The notes under the pieces were generated by a model. The model was given only the letters and a program-made list of their open reading frames with translations. It was not told the DNA's origin and searched no databases. A stretch of 64,000 nt of DNA from Candidatus Altarchaeales archaeon (GTDB lineage: Archaea; Altiarchaeota; Altiarchaeia; IMC4; SCGC-AAA252-I15), in NCBI GenBank assembly GCA_014727915.1, contig WJMO01000006.1, positions 1-64,000 on the forward strand, written 5' to 3'. The position numbers were made by a program, and so were the translations under genes. Positions 1 through 8,405 of the stretch are shown piece after piece (positions within the stretch are counted from its first letter, which is position 1; each line of letters opens with the position of its first letter).

Positions 1-473
1 CAACAATAATCAACCACACCCGTACCAGAATCACAATCCAAAAAAGCCCCACCAACCACATCACCACCACAAGAAGACGAACAAACACCCGCACTACCAC
101 CACTCAAACAAAAAGCACCCTCACCCAACGAAGACACACAAGGGTCTGTCGTGGATGCTTGCACGTGGAAGGTCCACGGTTGGGCTTCAGCGGTCGTGTA
201 AGCCCCGCCCATGCCGCTTTGCTGACCGCACCGGACAGCCCACATGTAAGTCCCGTCAGGGACCTCAGACACGGTGAAGGAACTCTGAGCGCCCGGGCTG
301 ACCGCAGCAGACGACATCGTATTGCTCCAACCCCCCGACACATTAGTGAAAAGCTGACAATAGTCGGTCTGAGGGTCCGCCACAACAAACCTGAACTGAA
401 CCGGCACACCCTCCCCCACAACAACAGACGAAAACAACAGCAGAACAACCAGAAGAGAACAGGCAACCCGCAT
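1..473 (-). CDS. Secreted Cys-rich protein, C-terminus outside the window
   Basis: The frame is open from an ATG at 473 to the window edge, giving about 157 residues without a stop. Residues 1-21 form a clear signal peptide (MRVACSLLVVLLLFSSVVVGE). Residues 24-105 look like an Ig or fibronectin type III-like beta domain, with YMWAVRCG and WTFHV strands typical of such folds. After residue 108 the chain becomes rich in Cys, Ser and Gly. I infer an extracellular or cell-surface protein. I do not recognise a specific family. It is followed on the same strand, toward the right, by tRNA-Val and a small VirB2/TrbC-like membrane protein. The right end of the window has the same kind of neighbours. 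Confidence 0.6.
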   Translation of the reverse strand, partial: MRVACSLLVVLLLFSSVVVGEGVPVQFRFVVADPQTDYCQLFTNVSGGWSNTMSSAAVSPGAQSSFTVSEVPDGTYMWAVRCGQQSGMGGAYTTAEAQPWTFHVQASTTDPCVSSLGEGAFCLSGGSAGVCSSSCGGDVVGGAFLDCDSGTGVVDYC

Positions 474-667
474 CAAATGAATAATTGAAAAAACACCCTT
501 AAAAAAGGGATATGTGAGTTGGTGGCCCCGATTCCGCGACTTTTTCAAGTTGCTTACCCATGCCAGTTATTGAAAAGGTTATAGTGCGTGCCAGCGTTAG
601 GTGGCAGCCTTATCATATCAACTTCAGAGGGGGGTAAACGAGCGAAAGCATGCCCCTCCCTGGTGTG

Positions 668-684
668 AACTGACAGTGTCAGTT
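668..684 (-). terminator. Hairpin just 3' of tRNA-Val
   Basis: A perfect 7-bp stem (AACTGAC/GTCAGTT) with an AGT loop starts three bases after the 3' end of tRNA-Val. It may be a trailer structure or help transcription end. There is no T-run after it, so the terminator role is uncertain. Confidence 0.35.
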
Positions 685-686
685 CT

Positions 687-760
687 TGGGCTGGCCCGGA
701 TTCGAACCGGGGATCTTCGCCTCGTAAAGGCGACGTCATAACCGACTAGACTACCAGCCC
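687..760 (-). tRNA. tRNA-Val (anticodon TAC)
   Basis: The minus strand folds as a complete cloverleaf. The acceptor stem is GGGCTGG/CCAGCCC, the T-arm is CCCGG-TTCGAAT-CCGGG, and the anticodon stem TCGCC/GGCGA closes the loop TTTACGA, which gives anticodon TAC. The discriminator base is A, as usual for tRNA-Val. CCA is not encoded. There is no intron. Confidence 0.95.
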
Positions 761-788
761 TATGTGGTTAGATTGATATGGTTATAGA

Positions 789-799
789 CCTATATTTTT
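789..799 (-). promoter_or_regulatory. TATA box candidate for tRNA-Val
   Basis: Read on the minus strand, AAAAATATAGG lies about 30-39 bases before the tRNA 5' end. The spacing fits a transcription start a few bases ahead of the mature tRNA. Confidence 0.4.
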
Positions 800-887
800 G
801 GTGAGTAGGATGAGGTATTATGGGTTTAAATCCTTTTATAGTGAATATTTTTAGGGTGTTCGGTTCTGGGAGTTGGTCGCTGTTTTT

Positions 888-1385
888 TTAGGATATGACT
901 TGGCCAGGTGTGGGTGAGAGCTGCACTACGCCTGTGCCGCCGGGCAGGGGAGTCGCTGGTGGGGAGCCGGTCCCCGACGAGGCTGCTCCAAGCACTTCAC
1001 GGTCTGGCGGGTGTATCAGGTACCTTGCCAATCCGCCCCCGCTCGACGGGGGTGAGTCGCCGAGTAGTTCGCAGTATGATAGTTGTATGTCGAATGGGGG
1101 CTGCGCGGCTATGAGTATGAGAGCTTTGACGCATATGAATCCTACCAGGCCGAATGTGAAGTATTTCTTGCCGAGTATCCGCTGTTTCGCATTGTCCGCG
1201 GCGGTCAGGTAGGTTATTCCGCCTATGAGGAACAGAGCCAGCATAACATAGGGCATTATGTCGTTGACCAGGTTCAGCAGGCAGGATGTGATCTTGATCG
1301 CGTTCTGAAGCGGGTTAGAAGACCAGGCAGTGACCAATACCGCAAGCAAGATCAGGGACACAGCAACCGCAGCCAATCGCTTCAT
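888..1385 (-). CDS. Small VirB2/TrbC-like membrane protein
   Basis: This 165-residue protein has an N-terminal signal sequence (about 1-22) and two hydrophobic helices (about 43-63 and 75-95). Between the helices is the basic, hydrophilic stretch TAADNAKQRILGKK. The layout and the pattern G-x-x-Y/W-x-x-A-D...R...KK...G-x-I-x-V-K/R-A match the other small membrane protein at 63208-63558, so I regard the two as paralogs. The architecture is that of VirB2/TrbC-type pilin-like proteins of type IV secretion systems. After residue 110 there is a long Pro/Gly/Ser-rich tail that the other copy lacks. No secretion ATPase is visible in the window, so the function remains open. The ATG at 1385 follows from the signal peptide. 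Confidence 0.6.
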   Translation of the reverse strand: MKRLAAVAVSLILLAVLVTAWSSNPLQNAIKITSCLLNLVNDIMPYVMLALFLIGGITYLTAADNAKQRILGKKYFTFGLVGFICVKALILIAAQPPFDIQLSYCELLGDSPPSSGGGLARYLIHPPDREVLGAASSGTGSPPATPLPGGTGVVQLSPTPGQVIS

Positions 1386-1444
1386 ACTGTCAAAATATGG
1401 GATTTAAAGGTTTAAAACTAGTAGGATAAGAGCAAACCCAAAGG

Positions 1445-1452
1445 TTTATATA
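1445..1452 (+). promoter_or_regulatory. TATA box of the grpE-dnaK operon
   Basis: TTTATATA preceded by a purine-rich BRE-like AAGG lies 42-49 bases before the grpE ATG. This predicts a transcript with a leader of roughly 15-20 bases. Confidence 0.65.
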
Positions 1453-1493
1453 CAGGCAAACCAATAACTTATCTCAGTTTTTTCCTGGTTGCT

Positions 1494-1976
1494 ATGAAAG
1501 GTAAGAAAAACACAGGTAAACAACCTTCAGCCGGTGATGGGGGAGCCGTAGGAGAGACAGAGGATTATAAGGCGCTTTTGCAGAGGGTTCAGGCCGACTT
1601 TGAGAACTATAGGAAGCGGGTTGACCGTGACCGGGAGGACAGCAGGAGATACGCCAACCAGAAGATAGTGGAGGAGTTCCTGGAGGTCAAGGACAACCTG
1701 GAGAGGGCGCTTGACAACAATGGTGAGTCCGGGTCTGTCGTGGAGGGTGTGAAGCTCACGTTGAAGCAGTTGGACGGGCTCCTGAAGAAGCACGGGGTGG
1801 AGGAAATGAACCCCAGCGGGTGCGCGTTCGACCCCAGGTTCCATGAGGCAGTCCTCGTGGAGGAGGGGGACGTGGATGAGGAGTGCGTTGGCGAGGTGCT
1901 GCAGAAGGGTTATGTGTTGCACGAGCGGGTTGTGAGGCCTGCTAAGGTTAAAATTTTCAAACCAAGGGAGGAGTGA
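1494..1976 (+). CDS. grpE: Nucleotide exchange factor GrpE
   Basis: GrpE (160 aa) is the nucleotide exchange factor and dimeric cofactor of DnaK. A hydrophilic, helical coiled-coil region (about 24-75) precedes the head domain. The head carries the typical NPSGCAFDPRFHEAV segment near residue 106 and the closing beta signature VLQKGYVLHERVVRPAKV near 134-151. Length is normal for a short GrpE. It is the first gene of grpE-dnaK, with a TATA box upstream, and its last codons contain the ribosome binding site for dnaK. Archaea are thought to have obtained this chaperone system from bacteria, so its presence is variable among archaea. No HrcA repressor gene or CIRCE-like inverted repeat is visible upstream. 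Confidence 0.95.
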   Translation: MKGKKNTGKQPSAGDGGAVGETEDYKALLQRVQADFENYRKRVDRDREDSRRYANQKIVEEFLEVKDNLERALDNNGESGSVVEGVKLTLKQLDGLLKKHGVEEMNPSGCAFDPRFHEAVLVEEGDVDEECVGEVLQKGYVLHERVVRPAKVKIFKPREE

Positions 1977-1982
1977 TGAAAA

Positions 1983-3926
1983 ATGGCGAAGATATTGGGT
2001 ATTGATTTGGGAACTACGAACTCATGCATGGCTGTTATGGAAGCGGGTAAGCCGGAGGTCATCTCAAACGCAGAAGGCAACAGGACCACACCATCCATTG
2101 TGGCCTTCACGAAAGAGGATGACCGGCTGGTCGGCCAGGTTGCCAAGAGGCAGGCCATAACGAACCCGGAGAACACGGTGTTCAGCGTGAAGCGTTTCAT
2201 AGGTCGGAAGTTCAAGGACGTTGAGATGGGGGAGATCAAGAAGAGCCTGCCATTCACCATAACCGAGGCCTCCAATGGAGACATACGTATCAAGGTGAAG
2301 GGGAAGGAGTATGCCGCACCCGAGATCTCGGCCATGGTCTTGCAGAAGCTGAAGGCCGACGCGGAGGCCTACCTGGGAGAGACCGTCTCGCAGGCTGTGA
2401 TCACCGTGCCCGCATACTTCAACGACAGCCAACGCCAGGCCACCAAGGACGCGGGTAAGATAGCGGGTTTGGATGTTTTGAGGATAATAAACGAGCCCAC
2501 CGCCGCAGCTCTGGCCTATGGGCTGGACAAGAAGACAGAGGAGAAGATCGCCGTCTACGACCTGGGCGGGGGAACATTCGACATAAGTATATTGGAGGTT
2601 GGCGACGGCGTGTTCGAGGTGAAGTCCACCAACGGCAACACGCACCTCGGAGGGGACGACTTCGACATGAAGGTCATCGACTGGCTAGCAGACGAGTTCA
2701 AGAAGGAGAACGGAGTGGACCTGCGCGATGACAAGATGACCCTGCAGCGTTTGAAGGACGCGGCGGAGAAGGCTAAGATCGAGCTGTCATCGACGACATC
2801 GACGGAGGTCAACCTCCCTTTCATAACCCAGGGTTCGTCGGGTCCGTTGCATTTGAACGTCACACTCTCAAGGTCCAAGTTGGAGCAGCTGACGGGGGAC
2901 CTGGTGGAGAGCACTCTGGAGCCGTGCAGGAAGGCGTTGAAGGACGCGGAGCTTTCGGCTTCGGACATCGACGAGGTCATACTCGTCGGGGGTCAGACCA
3001 GGATGCCAGCGGTCCAGGAGGCGGTGAAGAAGCTGTTCGGCAGGGACCCGCATAAGGGTGTCAACCCCGACGAGGTCGTGGCCGTCGGAGCCGCCATACA
3101 GGCCGGCGTGCTGGGAGGCGAAGTCAAGGACGTGCTGTTGTTGGATGTCACCCCCCTGTCACTGGGCATCGAGACCCTGGGCGGCGTGTTCACACGGTTG
3201 ATAGAGCGCAACACCACCATCCCAACTGAGAAGAAGCAGGTGTTCTCGACGGCGGCGGACAACCAGCCCAGTGTCGAAATCAACGTCCTGCAGGGGGACC
3301 GTGAGATGGCGGCGGACAACAAGAGCCTAGGCAAGTTCACACTGTCAGGCATACCCCCCGCTCCGCGGGGGATACCGCAGATCGAGGTGACCTTCAAGAT
3401 AGATGCGAACGGGATATTGAACGTATCCGCCAAGGACCTCGCGACCGGCAAGCAGCAGGCCATAACCATACAGGCCAAGAGCGGCCTCACAGAAGACGAC
3501 ATCAAGCGCATGCAGAAGGAGGCTGACGAGCACGCCGACGAGGACAAGAAGAGGCGGGAGCGGGCTGAGACCGTGAACGAGGCGGACACGCTCGCGTACT
3601 CTGTGGAGAAGGCTTTGAAGGAGATGGGAGACAAGGTCGACGGCAAACAGAAGGAAGACATAGAGAAGAAGGTGAAGGAGTTGAGGGACAGCCTGGGCAA
3701 AGAGGACCTCGACGACATAAAGAAGAAGTCGGAGGCACTGGCGAAGGACAGCCAGGAACTGTTCTCCAAGATGTACCAGGAGGCCGCGCAGGAATACCAG
3801 AAACAGCAGCAGCACGCCGACCAAGACAAGAAATCCGGCAAAGAAGAGGACAAGAAGGAGGGGAAGGACGAGGATAACGTCGTCGACGCCGAATACAAGG
3901 TGGAAGACGACGGCAAGAAGGGATAG
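1983..3926 (+). CDS. dnaK: Chaperone DnaK (Hsp70)
   Basis: DnaK (647 aa) is the ATP-dependent Hsp70 chaperone. The ATPase domain starts with [15 protein letters not shown] (about 4-18) and contains the phosphate motif [14 protein letters not shown] (about 193-206) and the adenosine motif [11 protein letters not shown] (about 336). The substrate-binding domain begins near residue 385, with the linker [13 protein letters not shown]. The helical lid ends in a charged, Lys/Glu-rich tail close to the usual DnaK end (VVDAEYKV). Length is normal. The start is six bases after the grpE stop, and GGGAGGAG within the end of grpE serves as Shine-Dalgarno site. The gene is GC-rich, in contrast to the AT-rich island that begins after dnaJ. 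Confidence 0.97.
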   Translation: MAKILGIDLGTTNSCMAVMEAGKPEVISNAEGNRTTPSIVAFTKEDDRLVGQVAKRQAITNPENTVFSVKRFIGRKFKDVEMGEIKKSLPFTITEASNGDIRIKVKGKEYAAPEISAMVLQKLKADAEAYLGETVSQAVITVPAYFNDSQRQATKDAGKIAGLDVLRIINEPTAAALAYGLDKKTEEKIAVYDLGGGTFDISILEVGDGVFEVKSTNGNTHLGGDDFDMKVIDWLADEFKKENGVDLRDDKMTLQRLKDAAEKAKIELSSTTSTEVNLPFITQGSSGPLHLNVTLSRSKLEQLTGDLVESTLEPCRKALKDAELSASDIDEVILVGGQTRMPAVQEAVKKLFGRDPHKGVNPDEVVAVGAAIQAGVLGGEVKDVLLLDVTPLSLGIETLGGVFTRLIERNTTIPTEKKQVFSTAADNQPSVEINVLQGDREMAADNKSLGKFTLSGIPPAPRGIPQIEVTFKIDANGILNVSAKDLATGKQQAITIQAKSGLTEDDIKRMQKEADEHADEDKKRRERAETVNEADTLAYSVEKALKEMGDKVDGKQKEDIEKKVKELRDSLGKEDLDDIKKKSEALAKDSQELFSKMYQEAAQEYQKQQQHADQDKKSGKEEDKKEGKDEDNVVDAEYKVEDDGKKG

Positions 3927-3978
3927 AATCCCCTCCTTCTTCCTTTTTTCTGTGCATATTCATTATTGTGGTTGACAT

Positions 3979-5124
3979 ATGGCTTCCAAGCGAGACTACT
4001 ATGAGGTCCTGGGCGTTGACAAGGGCGCGAGCGAAGCCGAGATAAAGAAGGCCTACCGGAAGCTGGCTAAACAGTATCACCCTGATGTGAACAAGGCCCC
4101 CGAGGCTGAGGAGAAGTTCAAGGAAGTGTCCGAAGCATATGAGGTGCTCACCGACCCCACCAAGCGGGCGAACTACGACCAGTACGGGCATGCGGGCGTG
4201 GACTTCGGAAGCGGCGGGTTCCAGTGGCAGGACTTCAGCCGGTTCGGGGACATAGAGGACCTGTTCTCCGGCGGCGACTTCTTCGGCCGGAACATATTCG
4301 ACCTGTTCTTCGGCTCCGGGATGGGCGGGTTCCAACGGAGGAGCGGAGGCGCCACTAGGGGGACCGACATCAGATACGACATAGAACTCAGCCTCCAGGA
4401 GATCTCAGAGGGGACGGAGAGGAAGCTCAACGTTTCCAGGTATGAGAGGTGCAGCGACTGCAACGGCACCGGCAGCAGCAGCGGGAAGCTCAGCACATGC
4501 CCAGTGTGCAAAGGCCGGGGGCAGGAACGCCGCCAGCAGAAGACCCCCTTCGGATACTTTTCGGTCGTCACCAATTGCAGCAGGTGCGGGGGCCGGGGGA
4601 AGGTCGTGGACAAGCCGTGCAACAGATGCCACGGCGACGGCATAGAGAAGGTCCGGAAGGACATAGAGGTAAAGATACCCGCTGGCATAGCCGACGGAAA
4701 CCACCTCCGCATGCGCGGGGAAGGGAACAGCGGAGTCTTCGGCGGGCCCCGGGGGGACCTGTACGTGGTCATACACGAGAAAGACCATCAGTTCTTCACC
4801 CGCCACGGCGACGACCTCCTATGCGAAGTCCCCATAACCTACACCCAAGCCGTCCTAGGCACGGAGATAGAGGTCCCAACCATAAAGGGGAAGGCAACGT
4901 TGAAGATACCAGGGGGGACCCAGAGCCACACCATATTCAGGCTCAAAGGCCAGGGCATACCCCACCTCCGCGGAGGCGGCAAAGGCGACCAACACGTCCG
5001 CGTGACCATCGAAGTGCCCAAGAAACTCAAGAAAAACCAGAGGGAAATCATAGAAAAGCTCGCCGAAATCGAGGACAAGCCAGGCAAAAGCATAATCGAC
5101 AGATTCAAAGACGCCTTCACATGA
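3979..5124 (+). CDS. dnaJ: Co-chaperone DnaJ (Hsp40)
   Basis: DnaJ (381 aa) stimulates the DnaK ATPase and delivers substrates. It is a full type I protein. The J domain is at 6-70 with HPD at 34-36, followed by a Gly/Phe-rich linker (about 70-120). Four zinc-binding CxxCxGxG repeats lie at about 155-222 ([32 protein letters not shown]). The C-terminal peptide-binding domain ends at the normal place. A 52-base gap separates it from dnaK. That gap holds a pyrimidine-rich stretch (CCTTTTTTCT at about 3940) that could end part of the dnaK transcript, so dnaJ may also have its own weak promoter. Confidence 0.96.
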   Translation: MASKRDYYEVLGVDKGASEAEIKKAYRKLAKQYHPDVNKAPEAEEKFKEVSEAYEVLTDPTKRANYDQYGHAGVDFGSGGFQWQDFSRFGDIEDLFSGGDFFGRNIFDLFFGSGMGGFQRRSGGATRGTDIRYDIELSLQEISEGTERKLNVSRYERCSDCNGTGSSSGKLSTCPVCKGRGQERRQQKTPFGYFSVVTNCSRCGGRGKVVDKPCNRCHGDGIEKVRKDIEVKIPAGIADGNHLRMRGEGNSGVFGGPRGDLYVVIHEKDHQFFTRHGDDLLCEVPITYTQAVLGTEIEVPTIKGKATLKIPGGTQSHTIFRLKGQGIPHLRGGGKGDQHVRVTIEVPKKLKKNQREIIEKLAEIEDKPGKSIIDRFKDAFT

Positions 5125-5173
5125 ACGAGACTCCCTTTTATTTAACCTTATGATAAGAGACTAACAACCGGAG

Positions 5174-5773
5174 ATGGTCGCTGTAAAATCCAGAGACGGA
5201 GCATATGTGATAATCATATTACTGCTAATCAGTTTTCTATGGTTGTTGAACAGTATCGGGAGCAGTGGGTGGAAGGGAGGGAGTGTGCAAGAGAATACCC
5301 CCGATGAACCGGAGGAACTGGATGTTGTCAGGGTTACAGTGGATGAAAAAGGGGAGATAATAGATGAAACAGATTTTATAGTGAACAATTCATTATTGGA
5401 AAAATACATCGTGGATACAGGTCTTCCTAAGGGCGTTAGAATCAAACCATATGTATCTGTCCTAGATATTAAGGGTGTTGATTTCTTAAATTATGAGTAT
5501 GTAGTCGACGACTACGTTTATCATTTACTGGTTTATTATGGGGGAGACAGATACAAGGAGGTAATAGAATCCGAGATGGATATAGCAGAAAGAGACGATA
5601 CTGGGAAAATTATTAAATCAAAGAATATGCACATAGAACCTCCTTCTTATTTCTGGTCAAATGATGGGAGGATACTCGTCGTTTATTCGGTTAATGACTC
5701 GGAACATCTAGAAATGCTGAAGGATTTCTTCATCGCCAAATTCCCGCCAACAGAGCCGCTGGATTTACAATAG
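5174..5773 (+). CDS. Membrane-anchored protein of unknown function, paralog of 18408-19037
   Basis: This 199-residue protein has one N-terminal membrane helix (about 11-27, IIILLLISFLWLLNSIG) and a hydrophilic domain predicted outside the membrane. I do not recognise a family. It is clearly related to the protein at 18408-19037. Both share the order anchor, acidic linker, LLExY-x-x-D/T-x-LP-x-G-x-R, a middle beta-rich part, and a closing F-x-W...D-x-I-L-x-x-Y-S...D...LK...PTE segment. The two copies bracket the AT-rich island and its glycosyltransferase flank. The gene is AT-rich, unlike dnaJ before it. TTTTATTTAA at about 5135-5144 could be its TATA box. Convergent with the UbiA gene. Confidence 0.6.
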   Translation: MVAVKSRDGAYVIIILLLISFLWLLNSIGSSGWKGGSVQENTPDEPEELDVVRVTVDEKGEIIDETDFIVNNSLLEKYIVDTGLPKGVRIKPYVSVLDIKGVDFLNYEYVVDDYVYHLLVYYGGDRYKEVIESEMDIAERDDTGKIIKSKNMHIEPPSYFWSNDGRILVVYSVNDSEHLEMLKDFFIAKFPPTEPLDLQ

Positions 5774-5794
5774 AGACTGGACTATGCAATAGAT

Positions 5795-6601
5795 TCATAG
5801 GATGTATAGTACGATCATTCCGTAAAAGATCGCAATAATCCTGTAAATTGACCTTAACTTTCTATTTTGGATTTGGTCCCGAGTAATTGGGGGCACATAA
5901 TGCATCAGGGCAAAGCAGAGCAAGTAGGTCACTGCTGTGAAAACCCATGTTATTTTTGAAACAAAAGGCAGGATTGTTGCTATGACAAGGGTCAAGAAAA
6001 ATGATGAGAACACTATCATCTTGAGTAGGTTTAGGGGCAATGAATTTGCAGTCGTCTTGAAACCATTTTTTTCATCGTATTCCAGGTCTTTGAGTTCCTG
6101 AACCAGTTGAAAGGGAACGATTAAAAAGAAAATCAAAGAGGACATTCCAACCACGCCATAGTCAATGGCGCCACCACCAGTGAATATCCCAACAAGGAAT
6201 AGCACAGTAAACAATGAGGAATTAAGGGATAATTCAACTATTGGAACAGTCTTCATGTATAAAGGCGGGCCAGAGTATAGGATGCTGAATATAGTACCAA
6301 TAACTAACACCAGAAACAAACCCTTGGATATGATAAAAGATAAGGACAGAGCAGCCAAGATGGGTAAAAACACGGAAAACAGGGGCAAAAAGGGAATTTT
6401 CTTCCGTATGAATCTCTCAAAGACCAAATTTGAAGAATAACCAAAGGCAAGATATAATGAGGATATTATCGTGCACGAAAATAGCGGCACAATATCGAAT
6501 ATTTTTCCCGTATATGCAAGGCCAAAAAGGCCCAAACCCAGTAGGTGGGTCCAGTCTCCAGCTCTATAGAATCCTAGGATTCTCCTGACATAACCTAACA
6601 T
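5795..6601 (-). CDS. UbiA-type prenyltransferase with degenerate first Asp motif
   Basis: This 268-residue integral membrane protein has about eight or nine hydrophobic helices. It has two UbiA family hallmarks: YSGPPLYMK (109-117, the family's YSxPPxxxK loop) and the second Asp-rich motif D172-L-E-Y-D176-E-K-N-G-F-K-T. UbiA enzymes move prenyl chains onto aromatic rings, or onto geranylgeranylglyceryl phosphate in archaeal lipid synthesis. The first metal-binding motif, normally NDxxDxxxD, reads N58-L-V-F-E62-R-F-I-R66. Asn and one acidic residue remain and the other Asp residues are absent. It may therefore use an unusual substrate or be less active. The context of lipid-type radical SAM enzymes suggests an isoprenoid or membrane-lipid substrate (inference). 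Confidence 0.75.
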   Translation of the reverse strand: MLGYVRRILGFYRAGDWTHLLGLGLFGLAYTGKIFDIVPLFSCTIISSLYLAFGYSSNLVFERFIRKKIPFLPLFSVFLPILAALSLSFIISKGLFLVLVIGTIFSILYSGPPLYMKTVPIVELSLNSSLFTVLFLVGIFTGGGAIDYGVVGMSSLIFFLIVPFQLVQELKDLEYDEKNGFKTTANSLPLNLLKMIVFSSFFLTLVIATILPFVSKITWVFTAVTYLLCFALMHYVPPITRDQIQNRKLRSIYRIIAIFYGMIVLYIL

Positions 6602-6680
6602 CTTGCCTTAGAGAGTAGATTCACTAGTTTGCTAAAATAATACTGAATTACACGCCTAAAATTGAAAGACTGTGGAAAGA

Positions 6681-8348
6681 TCAAAGGCATGCTTCTTTTT
6701 CAAGGTATTTTGTCCGCAGCCAATTTGAGATCTCGAAGGGCATGTATTCTCTAAGACGCTTCAGCCAACCGAGTTTATGCTTGTACAGCATATACTCAAT
6801 ATTATCCTTTGTTAGCAGAGCCTGTTTACTGTATTCTATGAAAAGAAGCTCCGACTCCTTTCGGGATAGTGAGTCCCTAGTATAAGTCACCACACCAGGT
6901 ATGTACGACCTGCCCATCGTATAATACTCCCAAATCCCTTTGTCAAATTCACAAGTGCTTAAAACTTCAAAACCATGCTTAATCGGATCATATGCTATGT
7001 CAGCCCGTATACCAACATTAATCAACTCAAGGGCCATATAATCATATAGGTTCCGGACTTCACTGACCTTAGGTATATTCGAGAGTTCATATTCGATTCC
7101 ATATCCAGGATATCCGACCATGTAAGTTGTTGTAACAGCCATACCCTTCTCCCGGCAGTATTTGAGTATCCGCTTAACATAATCTATCGTCTGCCCCTTC
7201 TGAATATCATCGATAACTTCCTGGTCGAGAGACTCAAGGCCGAATTTCGGCCTTCTGAAACCGGAATCATACAGAAGATCGATCAGTTCTTCATCTGTCT
7301 GGGGTAATCGCATGAACCCGCCCCAGTCGATTTTCAGTCCAGAGTCAATTATCAGCTGGCAAAGTTTTTTAAGCGCTGAAGGATCGCCGTTTAATAAGCT
7401 GTCCCCGGATAAAAACCGGTTAATACCGTATTTCTTCGAGTTTAGAGTTAGTTCATCCAGGACTTTTTCAGGTTCCCGAACCCTGAAGGATTTGAAGAAT
7501 CTGCGTTCATCACAGAACTTGCATCCACCAATGCACCCCCGCGAGATATGAAATGATAGATGACTATATCGGCGCATGTCAATACCTTCAAAGTCGGGAT
7601 AAGGCAAGTCATCGAGGTTTATTGGCTCTCTCGGCCCGGGGGAAAAAATTTCACCATCCCTAATACTTGATGTTCCACGTATGTCTGTGGGGAATGTACC
7701 GCCTTCAATTCCATTGACTATCTCAACAATTGAGTCCTCCCCCTCCCCATACACGATATAGTCCACGTTCTCGAACAGGAAATCCCTATATTTTGAGAAA
7801 ACACCCGACTTTTTGAGGGAATCACGTATGGAGTTGTGAAGAAAATTCATCGGGTAAAATACGCCAATCAACAATTCAGTTACAGGACCCCCCAGTATTA
7901 TCTTGGCTTTCTTGTTGTTCTCCTTTATCGCCTGTGCCAGGTATAATATTATCCCAACCGACTGTGACTGAACTCCAAACCCGATCACATCAGAATCAGA
8001 CAATCTGTCAGCAACAATATTGCATTCGCCCAGTATCGTATTAACCTCTTTTGGAAAGCGAATATGAATGCTTTCCCCGCCTCGATCAACAAAACCAAGC
8101 TCCTGGGCAAATAGTTCGCCGGAAATTAACTCAACCCACTCAAGATATTTTGGAATACCCAGGAGGGGTGATTTCTCCCCAAAATAATCCATAGATAGTA
8201 TGCTATCATATATCAGCTGCTCTTGCCTCTCGAATAATTGTATGGTTGAAGTATGACCTGCATGCTTCAAAGATGCATTAATATAACCAAGGCCAAGGGG
8301 GGTAACGCTGTAGGCCATGGGATTCAAACAAGTGAGCCTGACGTCCAT
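6681..8348 (-). CDS. B12-binding-type radical SAM protein
   Basis: This 555-residue protein has an N-terminal cobalamin-binding-like Rossmann domain. It opens with NPMAYSVTPLGLGYINASLK and continues with DVIGFGVQSQSV and ILGGPVTELL; the classical DxHxxG histidine motif is not present, as in many of this class. A radical SAM TIM barrel follows, with the cluster motif C272-IGG-C276-KF-C279, then a C-terminal helical extension. Enzymes with this architecture methylate unactivated carbons, form rings or cyclise lipids. GrsA and GrsB, which put cyclopentane rings in archaeal tetraethers, belong to the same broad class. The substrate cannot be read from sequence. It lies between the UbiA gene (same strand, 79 bases apart) and the first Tes-like gene, which diverges from it across 57 bases. 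Confidence 0.8.
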   Translation of the reverse strand: MDVRLTCLNPMAYSVTPLGLGYINASLKHAGHTSTIQLFERQEQLIYDSILSMDYFGEKSPLLGIPKYLEWVELISGELFAQELGFVDRGGESIHIRFPKEVNTILGECNIVADRLSDSDVIGFGVQSQSVGIILYLAQAIKENNKKAKIILGGPVTELLIGVFYPMNFLHNSIRDSLKKSGVFSKYRDFLFENVDYIVYGEGEDSIVEIVNGIEGGTFPTDIRGTSSIRDGEIFSPGPREPINLDDLPYPDFEGIDMRRYSHLSFHISRGCIGGCKFCDERRFFKSFRVREPEKVLDELTLNSKKYGINRFLSGDSLLNGDPSALKKLCQLIIDSGLKIDWGGFMRLPQTDEELIDLLYDSGFRRPKFGLESLDQEVIDDIQKGQTIDYVKRILKYCREKGMAVTTTYMVGYPGYGIEYELSNIPKVSEVRNLYDYMALELINVGIRADIAYDPIKHGFEVLSTCEFDKGIWEYYTMGRSYIPGVVTYTRDSLSRKESELLFIEYSKQALLTKDNIEYMLYKHKLGWLKRLREYMPFEISNWLRTKYLEKEACL

Positions 8349-8405
8349 CGTTGAATATTGGAGATAACATTAGATATAGGATATTAAGGTAAATGGGATG
8401 TATTT

